From assembly GCA_902778165.1 (NCBI GenBank), contig CACYWQ010000001.1, positions 1 through 64,000 on the forward strand: a stretch of 64,000 nt of DNA, in the 5' to 3' direction. The stretch's first letter is position 1; each line of letters begins with the position of its first letter. Position numbers and translations under genes: made by a program. The stretch is from an uncultured Lachnospiraceae bacterium (lineage in GTDB: Bacteria; Bacillota; Clostridia; Lachnospirales; Lachnospiraceae). Shown here one piece after another: positions 37,326 to 47,133 of this stretch. The notes under the pieces are model-generated. The model worked only from the letters and a program-made list of their open reading frames with translations, ran no database searches and had not been told where the DNA came from.

Positions 37326-38741
37326 ATGAACTGGAAAGAATTACTGTGTGAAGAAAGAATAAGACAATTCAGCAAGAGTACAACCTCAGGCGATCTGCGC
37401 ACGGAATTTGAGAAAGACTATCACAGAATAGTAGGAAGTGCCGCATTTCGAAGACTTCAGGATAAGACTCAGGTATTTCCGCTTGATAAGAGTGATTATA
37501 TCAGAACTAGACTCACACATTCGCTTGAAGTTAGTTCTTTTGCTAAGTCACTTGGCCAGAGTGTGGGTCAGAGAATAATTGATGCCGGAACAGATCCGGA
37601 TTTTGATCACAGACAGAAAGAAGATATATGCAATATTCTGCAGTGTGCGGGGCTTATACATGATATAGGCAATCCGCCGTTCGGTCACTACGGAGAAGGT
37701 GTTATTCAGGAATGGTTTAAGAATAATCTGTCCCGACTGACATATCACGGTATGCCTCTTAACGAAGTATTAAGTGAGTGGCAACAGGCCGATTTCTATC
37801 ATTTTGAGGGCAATACACAGGCATTAAGAGTAGTATCCAAGCTTCACTATCTTGTAGATGAGCATGGTATGAATCTTACCAAGGCTTTGCTTGGAACCAT
37901 AATCAAGTATCCGGTGGCATCTACGGAAGTAAAGAGTATTCCGGGTGATATAAGATGTAAGAAGATGGGATATTTCTACGCAGATAAGGATATCTTTGAA
38001 GATATACAGAAATCTACAGGAACTAACGGACACAGACATCCGCTTACATACTTATTGGAAGCTGCTGACGATATCGCATATAAGACTGCGGATATTGAAG
38101 ACGCGATTAAGAAGGGTAAGCTCACAGTTAAGATTCTGATAGAAGAATTGGAACAGCGAATAGGACCCGCCGGATCCGACGGCGAACCGGGCAACAGATT
38201 TGTCGAAGAACTGATCAGAAAATATGACAAGGCTGTCGGAATTAACCACATGCATCCTGATATGTATGCTATTCAGAATTGGTCTGTTTATATTCAGGGT
38301 AAGGCGTTATATGCCGTAAGCGACAGTTTCATGGAGCATTACGATAAGATAATGCAGGGTGAATACAATAACGATTTGTTTGTGGGAACCGGTGTGAATA
38401 CAATAATGGATGCACTTGGGGAGATAGCATACAAATATGTATTTTCGTCAAGACCGATATATAAACTTGAAATAGCGGCGGATACAATATTTAATTCATT
38501 GCTTGATAAATTTATAGAAGCGGCCATATATTATGACACAGATGTCGCAATGTCTCCGCTTCACGAGAGACTAATGGATTTAATATCAAGAGATTACAAG
38601 AAGATATACGAAGTATACAGCAAGGAAAGATCGGACAATACCAAGTTATATTTAAGATTATTACTTGTCACGGATTATATCTGCGGAATGACTGACAGTT
38701 ATGCCAAGAATCTCTATCAGGAATTAAGCGGAATACAATAA
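37326..38741 (+). CDS. dgt: dGTP triphosphohydrolase (Dgt family)
   Basis: 471-residue HD-superfamily enzyme that cleaves dNTPs to nucleoside and triphosphate. Motifs: FRRLQDKTQVFPL, TRLTHSLEVSSFAKSLG, GLIHDIGNPPFGHYGE (HD pair), HFEGNTQALRV and YLLEAADDIAYKTADIEDA. It starts 3 bases after gyrA, with only a weak AGAAGAA before it, so it probably depends on gyrA translation. Confidence 0.93.
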   Translation: MNWKELLCEERIRQFSKSTTSGDLRTEFEKDYHRIVGSAAFRRLQDKTQVFPLDKSDYIRTRLTHSLEVSSFAKSLGQSVGQRIIDAGTDPDFDHRQKEDICNILQCAGLIHDIGNPPFGHYGEGVIQEWFKNNLSRLTYHGMPLNEVLSEWQQADFYHFEGNTQALRVVSKLHYLVDEHGMNLTKALLGTIIKYPVASTEVKSIPGDIRCKKMGYFYADKDIFEDIQKSTGTNGHRHPLTYLLEAADDIAYKTADIEDAIKKGKLTVKILIEELEQRIGPAGSDGEPGNRFVEELIRKYDKAVGINHMHPDMYAIQNWSVYIQGKALYAVSDSFMEHYDKIMQGEYNNDLFVGTGVNTIMDALGEIAYKYVFSSRPIYKLEIAADTIFNSLLDKFIEAAIYYDTDVAMSPLHERLMDLISRDYKKIYEVYSKERSDNTKLYLRLLLVTDYICGMTDSYAKNLYQELSGIQ

Positions 38742-38766
38742 CAACAAAGAGAAGAGGATAATTAAG

Positions 38767-39993
38767 ATGGAGACGTACGGTATACTGAAGGATTTGGCTA
38801 TCATAGTGATAGCTGCCAAATTCTGCGGTCTGCTTGCGAGAAAATGTAAAGCACCACAGGTAGTAGGTGAGATAGTAGCAGGTCTTTTGATAGGACCGTG
38901 TTTGCTTGGTCTGGTTGAACAGACAGCATTTATATCTCAGATGGCGGAAGTCGGAGTTGTACTTCTGATGTTTGAGGCGGGACTGGAAACAGATCTTAAA
39001 GAATTGGTTAAGACCGGTCCGGTTGCTTTCCTAATAGCCTGTTGTGGAGTATTTATACCGCTTATCGGCGGTACGTTTCTGTATATGGGCTTCTATGGTA
39101 TGGCGCCTTGGGGATCTGAGGGATTCTACAGAGCCGTGTTCATAGGTGTCATAATGACGGCCACCAGCGTCAGCATTACTGTTCAGTCATTACGAGAATT
39201 GGGCAAATTACGTGGCAGGGTCGGTACAACAATACTCAGCGCAGCCATTATTGATGATGTTATAGGCATAGTGGTTCTGACATTTGTTATCGGATTTAAG
39301 AACCCTGACAATAAGCCTATGAAGGTTGTTCTAAGCACCATACTTTTCTTCGTATTTGCGATAATTGTCGGATTTATCTCATATAAGATATTTAAGTGGA
39401 TGGATAATAAATATCCCCACACAAGACGAATCCCGATAGCGGGATTGGCTTATTGTCTGGCATTAAGTTATATTGCGGAGAAATACTTCGGAATAGCAGA
39501 TATTACAGGTGCATATGTTGCAGGCATAATTCTATGTTCCATTAAGGATTCGGATTATATTGCCAGAAAGATGGATGTCAATTCCTATATGTTGTTCGGT
39601 CCGATATTCTTTGCAAGCATAGGACTTAAGACCAATATTACAGGACTGACCGGTGAGATAATGCTGTTTAGCCTGGGATTTGTTGCAGTGGCTCTTATTT
39701 GTAAGATAGTTGGTTGCGGATTGATGGCTAAAATCTGCAAATTCAACGTATCGGATTCACTCAAGATCGGAATCGGAATGATGACAAGAGGTGAAGTAGC
39801 CCTTATAGTATCACAGAAGGGCCTGTCTGTCGGAATGATGGATGATGTTTACTTCACGGCGGTAATATTGCTTATTATTGTATCTTCGATAGCAACACCG
39901 ATATTGCTTAAACTTATTTACGCCAGGGAAGACAGGGGAGATGCCGCAAGAGACAATAAGGCATTCCTGTATAAGAGTGAGAAGGATGAATAA
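38767..39993 (+). CDS. CPA2-family cation:proton antiporter
   Basis: 408 residues with about 12 membrane helices. KefB/NapA-like landmarks: PQVVGEIVAGLLIGPCLLG at about 30-48, the GVVLLMFEAGLETD helix and the Asp-Asp pair in AAIIDDVIGIVVLTF that binds cations, then ITGAYVAGIILC and FFASIGLKTN. There is no C-terminal TrkA-N domain. Probably Na+/H+ or K+/H+ exchange. Confidence 0.9.
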   Translation: METYGILKDLAIIVIAAKFCGLLARKCKAPQVVGEIVAGLLIGPCLLGLVEQTAFISQMAEVGVVLLMFEAGLETDLKELVKTGPVAFLIACCGVFIPLIGGTFLYMGFYGMAPWGSEGFYRAVFIGVIMTATSVSITVQSLRELGKLRGRVGTTILSAAIIDDVIGIVVLTFVIGFKNPDNKPMKVVLSTILFFVFAIIVGFISYKIFKWMDNKYPHTRRIPIAGLAYCLALSYIAEKYFGIADITGAYVAGIILCSIKDSDYIARKMDVNSYMLFGPIFFASIGLKTNITGLTGEIMLFSLGFVAVALICKIVGCGLMAKICKFNVSDSLKIGIGMMTRGEVALIVSQKGLSVGMMDDVYFTAVILLIIVSSIATPILLKLIYAREDRGDAARDNKAFLYKSEKDE

Positions 39994-41125
39994 TACGATA
40001 ACGGATGAGCAGAAGGTCGTAAGAAAGCGCAGAGCCAAGAAAGCGAGAATAAGAAGAGCAATAATAACGACTTTTCTGGTAATCAGCCTTATGTGTGCAA
40101 TAGGAATTGCAGCCTATATGTACAATATGTACAGACAGGCCGAGGCTGAAGCCGATGCGACAATGGCCGAATTAAATACACTTAAAAGTGATATGGAAGC
40201 AGGCTCTTATATCACCACGGCAGAAGCAAGAAACCTTGTAAATGCAGCGGTTGACGAAGCTGTTGATGAGGCGATCAAAGATACCAAGCAGGACTATTTA
40301 TCCAGAATTCGAAGTTATATGGAAGAGGGTGAGACCCTCACAATGCTTGAGAATATCTATCCGGATAATATAGTTGTACCGGATACCGGAAGATATTGGT
40401 TCTTTGATGTAGACAGTTCACTTAAATTAAGCGAAGTTGATTATTCCAAGATAGAATACCCTGTTCTTAATGAAGAAAGTGGTGAATACGAGGGAGAAGC
40501 CTACTATAACAACGGGGATATTAAGGCCAAGAAAGGTATAGACGTATCCAAGTTTCAGGGAGATATTGATTGGAACAGCGTTAAGAACGACGGCGTAGAA
40601 TTTGTTTTCATCAGGCTCGGATTCAGAGGATATGAATCGGGCAAGATTGTTATAGATGATAATTACGAGGATAATATTACCGGATGTAATGATGCAGGAA
40701 TAGACTGTGGAGTGTATTTCTTTACGGAAGCCAAAACAGAGGCCGAGGGAAGAGAAGAGGCGGATTTTGTTCTGGAGAACCTTGCAGATCATCATATAGA
40801 ACTTCCGATTGTTATAGATGTGGAGCAATCGGCCAATGTTGCCAAGAGCAGAACCAAAGGCTTAACCAAAGAAGACAGGACCAAGGTGGTAATAGCCTTC
40901 TGTGAGAGAATACGGCAGGCAGGATATGAGCCTATGATTTACGGTAACTTAAAGAGTCAGATGGTGATGCTTGATAATACACAGCTTGAAGATTACGAGA
41001 AATGGTTTGCATATTATCACTATCCCTTAAGATATCCTTACAAGCACAGGATATGGCAATACACTGCCAAGGGTAAGGTGGCAGGAATCAAAGGAGATGC
41101 GGACCTTAATTTGATGTTTTATTAG
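39986..41125 (+). CDS. Membrane-anchored GH25 (lysozyme-like) muramidase
   Basis: 379 residues from ATG 39986, overlapping the antiporter end by 8 bases; the longer frame from 39941 lies inside that gene. A very basic N-terminus (RKRRAKKARIRR) and one TM helix (TFLVISLMCAIGIAAYMY) give an inside-out anchor, followed by a helical stalk. The GH25 barrel starts at about 190: GIDVSKFQGDIDW, FVFIRLGFRGYESG, GVYFFTEAKTEAEG and catalytic IVIDVEQ. Cleaves peptidoglycan glycan strands. It precedes murG. Confidence 0.9.
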   Translation: MNNTITDEQKVVRKRRAKKARIRRAIITTFLVISLMCAIGIAAYMYNMYRQAEAEADATMAELNTLKSDMEAGSYITTAEARNLVNAAVDEAVDEAIKDTKQDYLSRIRSYMEEGETLTMLENIYPDNIVVPDTGRYWFFDVDSSLKLSEVDYSKIEYPVLNEESGEYEGEAYYNNGDIKAKKGIDVSKFQGDIDWNSVKNDGVEFVFIRLGFRGYESGKIVIDDNYEDNITGCNDAGIDCGVYFFTEAKTEAEGREEADFVLENLADHHIELPIVIDVEQSANVAKSRTKGLTKEDRTKVVIAFCERIRQAGYEPMIYGNLKSQMVMLDNTQLEDYEKWFAYYHYPLRYPYKHRIWQYTAKGKVAGIKGDADLNLMFY

Positions 41126-41145
41126 AAAAAGAGGCGATACTTACT

Positions 41146-42210
41146 ATGAAGAAAATTGTTCTTACAGGAGGCGGTACGGCGGGACATGTTACCCCCAATA
41201 TCGCGCTTGTACCTGCTCTTAAGGATGCGGGATATGATATAGAATACATAGGTTCTTACGGAGGAATCGAGAAACAGCTTATAGAAGATATAGGTATTCC
41301 TTATCACGGAGTGGCAACCGGTAAGTTCCGCAGATATTTTGATTTGCGTAATGTTTCCGACATATTCAATGTAATCAAAGGATACAATGAATCCAAGAAA
41401 CTGTTAAAGGAGATCAAACCCGATGTAGTATTCTCCAAGGGAGGATTTGTTGCCGTTCCTGTTGTAAGAGCAGCTGCTAAACTTAACGTTCCCTGTGTAA
41501 TACATGAATCCGATATGACACCGGGTCTTGCCAATAAATTATGTATTCCTGTAGCTTCCAAAATATGTGTTAATTTTCCGGAAACATTGGATCATATGCC
41601 TAAGGAGAAGTCATATCTTACGGGTTCTCCCATAAGAAGTGAGCTTACCAAAGGCAACAGAGACAGAGGACTTGAGTTTATCGGATTTGACGGTAAGAAG
41701 CCGATTTTAATGATAATAGGCGGTTCTCAGGGAGCACAGAGTGTTAATGAGACATTAAGAGAGTCTTTGCCTAAGCTGCAAAGTGTATTTGATGTTGTGC
41801 ATTTATGCGGCAAGGACAAAGTAGATAATATGATGCTTGATATAGAAGGCTATAAGCAGTTTGAGTATATCAAGGATGAACTCGGAGATATATTTGCGGC
41901 CGCGGATATAATAATATCCAGAGCGGGCGCCAATGCAATATGCGAGATTTTGGAACTTAAAAAGCCCAATGTGCTTATCCCGTTATCGGTAGGAAGCAGA
42001 GGGGACCAGATTCTTAATGCGGAATCATTTGCCATAAGCGGTTTCTCTGAGGTAATCAAAGAAGATGCTTTGGATCCTTCAATGTTAACTGAAACTGTTA
42101 TGAAGGTATATAATGACAGAGAGAAATACATAGAGAATATGAGTAAGAGAATGGAGCTTAAACCAATAGACAGAATAATTGAGCTCATAGGGGAAGCAGC
42201 AGGAAAGTAA
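41146..42210 (+). CDS. murG: UDP-GlcNAc:undecaprenyl-PP-MurNAc-pentapeptide transferase MurG
   Basis: 354-residue GT28 enzyme that makes lipid II. N-terminal GGGTAGHVTPNIALVPAL, then GGFVAVPVVRAA, HESDMTPGLANKL, GGSQGAQSVNETL and the donor-binding ISRAGANAICEILELKKP. Found here outside a division/wall (dcw) cluster, next to a peptidoglycan hydrolase gene. Confidence 0.95.
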   Translation: MKKIVLTGGGTAGHVTPNIALVPALKDAGYDIEYIGSYGGIEKQLIEDIGIPYHGVATGKFRRYFDLRNVSDIFNVIKGYNESKKLLKEIKPDVVFSKGGFVAVPVVRAAAKLNVPCVIHESDMTPGLANKLCIPVASKICVNFPETLDHMPKEKSYLTGSPIRSELTKGNRDRGLEFIGFDGKKPILMIIGGSQGAQSVNETLRESLPKLQSVFDVVHLCGKDKVDNMMLDIEGYKQFEYIKDELGDIFAAADIIISRAGANAICEILELKKPNVLIPLSVGSRGDQILNAESFAISGFSEVIKEDALDPSMLTETVMKVYNDREKYIENMSKRMELKPIDRIIELIGEAAGK

Positions 42211-42220
42211 GGTGATAACA

Positions 42221-44011
42221 GTGGATAATATATATGTGGCAAGACCGGGAAGCGTAAATGATAATACCTCTGCGCAGACCGGAAGCAATCAGAACAATAC
42301 GACTCAAGTGTCAGGCAGTACAGGTATACCGACATATGTGCCCAAGCCCAAGGTTGAGAGAATATCCAAATATGGTCTGTATACGCTTATCTATGCGATA
42401 GCGACAGCTTTTTTCTTATACAAGAATCCAAGAGGAGTGACATTTCCGTTCTATGCCTTGGGAACAGTAGTATACTTTGATTTCTGTCTTCGTAAGATGG
42501 AAGGTAAATGGCAGAAGAAGGATATATTATACCCGATAGCGATCCTGCTTCTTGGTATAAGCGTATTCCTGACAGAAGATAAGCAGATGACGGGTCTTGC
42601 CAAATGGACCATCGGATTCTTGGTAGGAATATACAGCCTGCATATCATCTATGATGAGACTGACTGGAAATTCATGAGATATATCCAGGCAATCTTACAG
42701 GTTATAGGAGGAAGTATTGAGCATATCGTATCCGCATTTACAGATACATTTACATTCTTTAAAGAACGAAAGAATACGAATGCGACAAATGATAACGGTT
42801 CTGCAGAGGGTGAAGAGGGCGCTGTAAAGAAAAAAGACAGCAAACTCATATATGTGGGAATAGGAATTTTGGTTTCCATTCCGCTTGTGATCATTATAGT
42901 ATCATTGCTTTGCAAGGCAGATGCGGTATTTGCCGAAGCGGTTGATAAGCTTTTGGAGCTTATAGACATTGAGAATATAGTTGGAGTATTGTTAACTGTT
43001 ATTCTGACATTTATGATTGCTTATGCAAATGTAAGATATCTTGATGAGAAGAGTATCAGAATACAGGATAAAGAACATCATGTATATGAGCCCGTACTGG
43101 CTATTACAGTTACTTCTATCATTACATTTATATATTTATTCTTCTGTGGAATACAGGTTGTATATCTGACATTCGGCAATTATCTCACCCTTCCGGACGG
43201 ATATACATATGCCGAATATGCACACGAAGGATTCTATGAACTGCTGACGGTATGTATACTTAATCTTATCATAGTATTGGTTGCCTCTTATTTCTTCGGG
43301 GAGAACAACGTACTTAAGATTATTCTTACGATTATATGTGCTTGTACGTATATTATGCTCATTTCAAGTGCATACAGAATGTATCTGTATGTGAAGGAAT
43401 ATGACCTGACCAAATTAAGAGTCTATGTGCTCTACGGATTATTGGTATTGGCCATATTGCTGGTGGGTGTGATAATATACATATACAAAGAGAGCTTCCC
43501 GTTATTCAGATACGGCATAGCGATTCTTACGGGAGCGATCATCATACTTGTTTATTCGCATCCGGCAGCAATTATCGCCAAGTATAATATCTATCAAATG
43601 ACTGACAGACACAGTACGGTGGATATTAAGCATCTGACTAAGCTTGGCACGGATGCCATACCGGTTATCTTAGAGAACTTTGATGAGTTATATGAATATG
43701 AACTGGCTCATTCCAAGGTTGATCTGGCTGAGAGGGAATACGATGATTGGTATGACGACTGGGAAGATGAGTATTATTCCAAAGATGAGATGTTTAAGTT
43801 CTATCAGAGAAATTTCGGAGAAAAATCAGATGAAGAGGATTATGACAGTCCCGCATTTGATATGAGTTTCAGATCGTTTAATCTCTCGAAGTTCTTGGCA
43901 CAGAGAGCCAATAAGGCTACACATCATGAATATGATGAGGACAGCGATTATTGGGATGAAGCATTGGATAATTATTTAAGCAACGGTAAGTACAACGGAG
44001 AGTCAATATAG
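42221..44011 (+). CDS. DUF4173-type polytopic membrane protein
   Basis: About 597 residues from GTG 42221, which AAGGTGAT precedes by a suitable gap; GTG 42212 is also possible. The first 45 residues are polar, then there are about 11-12 hydrophobic helices between residues 50 and 460. The region VPILEN...LYEYELAH and an acidic, Tyr/Trp-rich tail (YDDWYDDWEDEYYSKDE) are cytoplasmic or external. The core resembles the DUF4153/DUF4173 families, often linked to regulators but without known activity. The next gene is a 41-residue membrane peptide. Confidence 0.65.
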   Translation: MDNIYVARPGSVNDNTSAQTGSNQNNTTQVSGSTGIPTYVPKPKVERISKYGLYTLIYAIATAFFLYKNPRGVTFPFYALGTVVYFDFCLRKMEGKWQKKDILYPIAILLLGISVFLTEDKQMTGLAKWTIGFLVGIYSLHIIYDETDWKFMRYIQAILQVIGGSIEHIVSAFTDTFTFFKERKNTNATNDNGSAEGEEGAVKKKDSKLIYVGIGILVSIPLVIIIVSLLCKADAVFAEAVDKLLELIDIENIVGVLLTVILTFMIAYANVRYLDEKSIRIQDKEHHVYEPVLAITVTSIITFIYLFFCGIQVVYLTFGNYLTLPDGYTYAEYAHEGFYELLTVCILNLIIVLVASYFFGENNVLKIILTIICACTYIMLISSAYRMYLYVKEYDLTKLRVYVLYGLLVLAILLVGVIIYIYKESFPLFRYGIAILTGAIIILVYSHPAAIIAKYNIYQMTDRHSTVDIKHLTKLGTDAIPVILENFDELYEYELAHSKVDLAEREYDDWYDDWEDEYYSKDEMFKFYQRNFGEKSDEEDYDSPAFDMSFRSFNLSKFLAQRANKATHHEYDEDSDYWDEALDNYLSNGKYNGESI

Positions 44012-44023
44012 GAGGGCAGGATT

Positions 44024-44149
44024 ATGGACGGTACATTCTTAATTCTTGCAGGCGGATTGCTTGTTATAATTGCAGTAGTTGTAGTGGTATCTGCAGTTAC
44101 ATCTGTCATTTCAGCGGTTGCAGGCACTGAAGAGGACGAAGAGGACTGA
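44024..44149 (+). CDS. 41-residue membrane peptide with acidic tail
   Basis: ATG 44024 has GGAGGG 7 bases before it. The peptide is MDGTFLILAG, one long hydrophobic helix (LLVIIAVVVVVSAVTSVISAV), then GTEEDEED. It follows the DUF4173 gene by 12 bases in the same direction and probably works with it. Too short for usual gene finders. Confidence 0.65.
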   Translation: MDGTFLILAGGLLVIIAVVVVVSAVTSVISAVAGTEEDEED

Positions 44150-44157
44150 TTGATATT

Positions 44158-44185
44158 AGTGTTGATAGGACAGACGACCAACACT
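44158..44185 (+). terminator. Weak terminator-like stem-loop
   Basis: AGTGTTG / CAACACT with a 14-base loop, followed by TTTAATAAAAATT, between the 41-residue peptide gene and ahcY. Confidence 0.4.
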
Positions 44186-44241
44186 TTAATAAAAATTCGG
44201 CTGGGATAATGTTGGTATAAGTTCACAGAAAGGAAGAAACT

Positions 44242-45483
44242 ATGAGCGAAATTAAAGACATTAATTTGGCCGAATCCGGCGAGCGAAAGATTGAGTGGGT
44301 TAAGCGTAACTGCGATCTGCTCAGAACTCTTGAAGAAGAGTTTAGTAAGACTAAGCCTTTCACAGGTAAGAAGGTAGCACTTTCGGTTCATCTTGAGGCT
44401 AAGACGGCATATCTGTGTAAGGTACTTGCCGCAGGCGGAGCTGAGATGTATATTACAGGCTCCAATCCGTTATCAACACAGGATGATGTGGCAGCAGCTC
44501 TTGTTAAGGCGGGTCTTAATGTATTTGCATGGCATGGTGTGACTGATGAAGAATACAATAGGCACATCAGAAGCGTGTTAAGTATCGGTCCCAATATCAT
44601 CATTGATGACGGTGGTGATTTGGTACATATGATGCATACCGAGTATAAGGATCTTATTCCTCAGGTAATTGGCGGCTGTGAAGAAACAACAACAGGTATC
44701 ATCAGATTGGAAGCCATGAACCGTAAAGGCGAGCTCCAATTCCCCATGGTAAGAGTTAACAACGCCGATTGTAAGCATCTTTTTGATAACAGATACGGTA
44801 CCGGTCAGTCTGTATGGGACGGTATTAACCGTACCACTAACCTGATTGTTGCAGGTAAATATGTAGTTGTAGCAGGATACGGATGGTGCGGTAAGGGCGT
44901 TGCCATGAGAGCTAAGGGCTTAGGCGCAAGAGTTATCGTCACGGAGATCAATCCCGTTAAGGCAATAGAGGCTGTAATGGACGGATTTGATGTAATGCCC
45001 ATGAGAGAAGCTGCCAAACTCGGAGATTTCTTCGTAACTGTTACGGGTTGTGATAAGGTTATAAGCACAGAAGATTTCAAGGTTATGAAGGACGGAGCCA
45101 TCCTTACCAATGCAGGACATTTCGATTGTGAAGTGGATATGGCGGGACTTCGTGCCATGGCCGTTGAATCCAAGGAGATGCGTAACAACATAATGGGTTA
45201 TAAGCTTCCTACAGGTCAGTGGATCTGTGTTATAGCAGAGGGAAGACTTGTTAACCTTGCGGCGGGAGACGGACATCCTGCAGAGATAATGGACATGAGT
45301 TTTGCTATTCAGGCTCTTTCAGCCAAGTATCTTGTTGAGCATGGTTCTGAGCTTAAGGACAAGCTTATAGATGTTCCCGTTGATGTAGATATGGATGTTG
45401 CGAGACGTAAGCTTGCATTCCTCGGTAAGGAGATAGATACTCTTACACCCGAGCAGGAAGCATATCTTAATGCTTCACTTTAA
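44242..45483 (+). CDS. ahcY: Adenosylhomocysteinase
   Basis: 413 residues. Hydrolyses S-adenosylhomocysteine to adenosine and homocysteine in the methyl cycle. Substrate region SVHLEAKTAYLCKVL, IIDDGGDLVHMMH, EETTTGIIRLEAM; NAD-binding GYGWCGKGVAMRAKGLGARV; C-terminal HPAEIMDMSFAIQALSAKYL. Strong RBS (AAAGGAAG). Followed by its own terminator. Confidence 0.95.
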   Translation: MSEIKDINLAESGERKIEWVKRNCDLLRTLEEEFSKTKPFTGKKVALSVHLEAKTAYLCKVLAAGGAEMYITGSNPLSTQDDVAAALVKAGLNVFAWHGVTDEEYNRHIRSVLSIGPNIIIDDGGDLVHMMHTEYKDLIPQVIGGCEETTTGIIRLEAMNRKGELQFPMVRVNNADCKHLFDNRYGTGQSVWDGINRTTNLIVAGKYVVVAGYGWCGKGVAMRAKGLGARVIVTEINPVKAIEAVMDGFDVMPMREAAKLGDFFVTVTGCDKVISTEDFKVMKDGAILTNAGHFDCEVDMAGLRAMAVESKEMRNNIMGYKLPTGQWICVIAEGRLVNLAAGDGHPAEIMDMSFAIQALSAKYLVEHGSELKDKLIDVPVDVDMDVARRKLAFLGKEIDTLTPEQEAYLNASL

Positions 45484-45514
45484 TACCCGATTTGGGCGAT
45501 ATTAAGTAACCGAT

Positions 45515-45552
45515 ATGCCCTTTGGACTGACAGGTTCAAAGGGCATTATTAG
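45515..45552 (+). terminator. Terminator after ahcY
   Basis: ATGCCCTTTG / CAAAGGGCAT stem, then TATTAGG. A strong stem with a short T tail. Confidence 0.65.
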
Positions 45553-45588
45553 GATAAAACCAAGAAGATTATAAGATGGAGGAATGAG

Positions 45589-46113
45589 ATGGATAATAAG
45601 AATCCCGTAGTAACCATTACAATGCAAAACGGTGACGTGATTAAGGCAGAGCTCTATCCGGAGATAGCGCCTCAGTCCGTATATAACTATATAAGTTTGA
45701 TTAATAAGAAATTCTATGACGGACTTATATTCCACAGAGTTATCAGAGGATTTATGATTCAGGGCGGATGTCCCGAAGGAACCGGAATGGGCGGTCCGGG
45801 ATACTCAATCAAGGGGGAATTTAACAGCAACGGATTTAAGAATGACCTTAAGCATACCGAAGGAGTTCTGTCGATGGCAAGATCCATGTTCCCGGATTCT
45901 GCGGGATCTCAGTTCTTTATCATGCATAAGAACAGTCCTCACCTTGACGGTGATTATGCTGCATTCGGTAAGGTCATAGAGGGCATGGAGAACGTTAATA
46001 AGATTGCCGAATGTGAAACAGGCTTCGGCGACAGACCGGTCGAAGATCAGGTAATAGCATCCATCACCGTTGATACATTCGGTGTTGAATATCCGGAACC
46101 TGATAAGCTCTAA
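45589..46113 (+). CDS. Cyclophilin-type peptidyl-prolyl isomerase
   Basis: 174 residues, cytoplasmic (no signal peptide). Cyclophilin core: FHRVIRGFMIQGGCPEGTGMGGPGY, LSMARSMFPDSAGSQFFIMHKNSPHLDGDYAAFGKVIEGM. The catalytic Arg (FHRV) and Gln/Phe residues are present. RBS TGGAGGAATG. Confidence 0.94.
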   Translation: MDNKNPVVTITMQNGDVIKAELYPEIAPQSVYNYISLINKKFYDGLIFHRVIRGFMIQGGCPEGTGMGGPGYSIKGEFNSNGFKNDLKHTEGVLSMARSMFPDSAGSQFFIMHKNSPHLDGDYAAFGKVIEGMENVNKIAECETGFGDRPVEDQVIASITVDTFGVEYPEPDKL

Positions 46114-46137
46114 GTTTGATAATAGGAGAATGCATAT

Positions 46138-47100
46138 ATGAAGATTGTGGAACTTGATCGTAATACACTGGGATATGATATCGATACAAGCGTATTCGCA
46201 GACTTCGGAGATTATACACAACATGATTCGGATACGGTAGAGAATAACCGGGAATATATCAAAGACGCAGACGTTGTCATTTTTAACAAGGCAGTTATGA
46301 ATGAACAGATGCTTAAGGATGCACCTAATGTTAAGCTTCTGTGTATAACAGCAACGGGATTTGACAATATAGATTTGGATTATGCCAGAAGCCGGGGTAT
46401 TGCCGTAGCTAACGTTAAGGCATATTCAACGCCTGCCGTAGCACAGCATACATTTGCTTTGGCACTGTATGTACTTGAGAAAATCAGCTATTATGATGAC
46501 TATGTTAAGTCAGGTAAATACAGTTCCCAGACGGGATTTTGTAACTTTGATGAGAAATATACGGAGCTTGAAGGCAAGACTTGGGGCATAGTCGGAATGG
46601 GCAATATCGGACGAAAGGTGGCTCAGATTGCATCGGCTTTCGGCTGTCACGTCATATATTATTCGACAACAGGCAAGAACACGGATACCGGCTATGAACA
46701 GGTAAGTTTTGATGAGTTGCTTAAGCGTTCGGATTTCTTATCTTTACACTGTCCGCTTAACGATGCGACAAGAGGACTTATTGATATGGCGGCACTTAAG
46801 AAGATGAAATCATCAGCTATACTTATCAATGTCGCAAGAGGTCCTGTAATCGTGGATGAAGACTTAACACAGGCTCTTGAACAGGGTATAATAGCCGGTG
46901 CGGGACTTGATGTTCTTACCAAAGAGCCAATGCCGGCAGACAGTCCGCTTCACAGGATCAAAGACAGTCGCAAACTCCTGATCACACCGCATATGGCTTG
47001 GGCAAGCGTGGAGGCAAGACAGAGGTGTGCCGATGAGATATATCTTAACATCAAGGCATTTCTTGACGGACAGAAGCGTAACAGGGTTGATTGTCAGTAA
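46138..47100 (+). CDS. D-isomer 2-hydroxyacid dehydrogenase
   Basis: 320 residues. NAD-binding GIVGMGNIGRKVAQIASAFG at about 145-165, with active-site Arg in INVARGPVIVDEDL, Glu in LDVLTKEPMP and His in ITPHMAWAS. The family includes hydroxypyruvate/glyoxylate reductase and D-3-phosphoglycerate dehydrogenase. Next to thrH; a joint role in serine or glycerate metabolism is plausible, but the substrate is not readable. Confidence 0.88.
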   Translation: MKIVELDRNTLGYDIDTSVFADFGDYTQHDSDTVENNREYIKDADVVIFNKAVMNEQMLKDAPNVKLLCITATGFDNIDLDYARSRGIAVANVKAYSTPAVAQHTFALALYVLEKISYYDDYVKSGKYSSQTGFCNFDEKYTELEGKTWGIVGMGNIGRKVAQIASAFGCHVIYYSTTGKNTDTGYEQVSFDELLKRSDFLSLHCPLNDATRGLIDMAALKKMKSSAILINVARGPVIVDEDLTQALEQGIIAGAGLDVLTKEPMPADSPLHRIKDSRKLLITPHMAWASVEARQRCADEIYLNIKAFLDGQKRNRVDCQ

Positions 47101-47133
47101 TAAACGAATTAAGAAAGAGGGATTAACAAAGAA

